This document shows positions 63,421-64,000 of a stretch of 64,000 nt of DNA, one piece after another. This DNA comes from Diphasiastrum complanatum (taxonomy: Eukaryota > Streptophyta > Lycopodiopsida > Lycopodiales > Lycopodiaceae). How positions within the stretch are numbered: the first letter of the stretch is position 1; every line of letters begins with the position of its first letter. The notes under the pieces are model-generated. The model saw nothing but the letters and a program-made list of their open reading frames with translations. It was not told the origin of the DNA and did not search any database. The position numbers and the translations under genes were made by a program. The DNA lies in contig CM055097.1 in assembly GCA_029204225.1 (NCBI GenBank), forward strand, positions 13,686,721 to 13,750,720, given 5' to 3'.

Positions 63421-64000
63421 CAGAAAACCCCTAAGGTGAGGATAGGGAAATCCAAAAATACTTTTAGAAAATCTCATTTCTATACCAAAACTGGTTCTCT
63501 TTCAAAAACTATACAACCAATAGGTCTTCAGATAGAATTTTATTCCATCACTTCACCCCTCCTTTTAAAGAAATTACCAACTTCTATAAAAGTTAACTAG
63601 AAAAATGATATATGAAAATATATAAATCTATAAAAGTTAGTAATAAGTGCCTTCCATAGAAAAGAATTCACTCTATTACAATTAAAAGTTTTCCTTTGAA
63701 TATTTCCAACCCGAGCAATAATAACTATCATTCCTCTAAAATCCATTTGTGCGATAGAGATCTCCTAGGTTTAAGAAATTGAAACACGATCACCTTAGAA
63801 TTTATCTGAATTCCAAGTCTATTCACACAAGTAGTGATTCATATGATATAACAGTCTTCCAAACAAATAACTTCATGCTGGAAAGAATCATGTAAACCGG
63901 TTTAATGTCTAATCTTCAAGAAATTACTAAGAAGTAAAGGATTAATTAAGAAAGTGAGAAATAGATTTAAGGGTTTCCGATTTTGTAAATTAAGAGGTAC
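63421..64000. other. AT-rich end of window, nothing recognised
   Basis: May contain the rest of the LTR or flanking DNA. No ORF, repeat or RNA gene seen. Confidence 0.4.

Overview
This window looks like nuclear DNA of a land plant with a large, transposon-filled genome. Typical plant initiator-tRNA(Met) primer-binding sites (TGGTATCAGAGC type), Copia and Gypsy polyproteins, L1-type LINE and hAT relics, and one split nuclear gene with plant-like GT-AG introns all support this. A very long first intron would suit a fern, a gymnosperm or another large-genome lineage, but I cannot name the species.

The only host gene I can support with confidence is a five-exon gene on the + strand for the spliceosomal U1A/U2B'' family RNA-binding protein (238 aa, two RRMs). 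Exon 1 is at 22563-22635 and exons 2-5 lie in 43793-45439. Its first coding intron is about 21.2 kb. Some 17 kb of that (about 26302-43490) is a nest of transposons: a minus-strand Gypsy element (gag right, pol left) with an internal inversion, interrupted by a hAT-like transposon and by a piece of a second, plus-strand Gypsy element. That second Gypsy is itself split by a nearly complete minus-strand Copia element (33442-39343) with a perfect 5-bp target duplication. The 144-bp LTRs of this Copia contain a tRNA-like cassette that folds as a 73-nt cloverleaf with near-consensus Pol III A and B boxes. This is the most unusual feature here.

Layout. 1-2020: Copia LTR end, primer site, gag and protease start (+). 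2990-5280: unidentified ORF and an inverted array of short repeats. 5280-9480: very AT-rich block with (TA)n arrays, a tandem duplication, a TIR element sitting inside a (TA)n array, and a decayed PIF1-like helicase. 10260-11440: Gypsy gag relic (-). 11660-14950: two joined Copia relics (+). 15440-19169: Copia relic (-) with an unexplained 210-aa ORF. 19440-19850: short repeat array. 20130-21273: Copia RT/RNase H relic (-). 21274-21860: SINE-like repeats next to the U1A/U2B'' 5' end. 22262-45439: U1A/U2B'' gene. 45440-49900: no recognised gene. 49880-51350: unidentified relic and simple repeats. 51643-54490: L1-type LINE (-). 54510-56290: Copia 3' half (+). 57000-57262: another SINE-like copy. 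57790-58190: LINE endonuclease scrap. 58440-63420: Gypsy element (-) with its 5' LTR.

Apart from U1A/U2B'', almost every coding region is a broken transposon gene with stops, frameshifts or truncation. All calls come from reading the sequence by eye; no database search was run.
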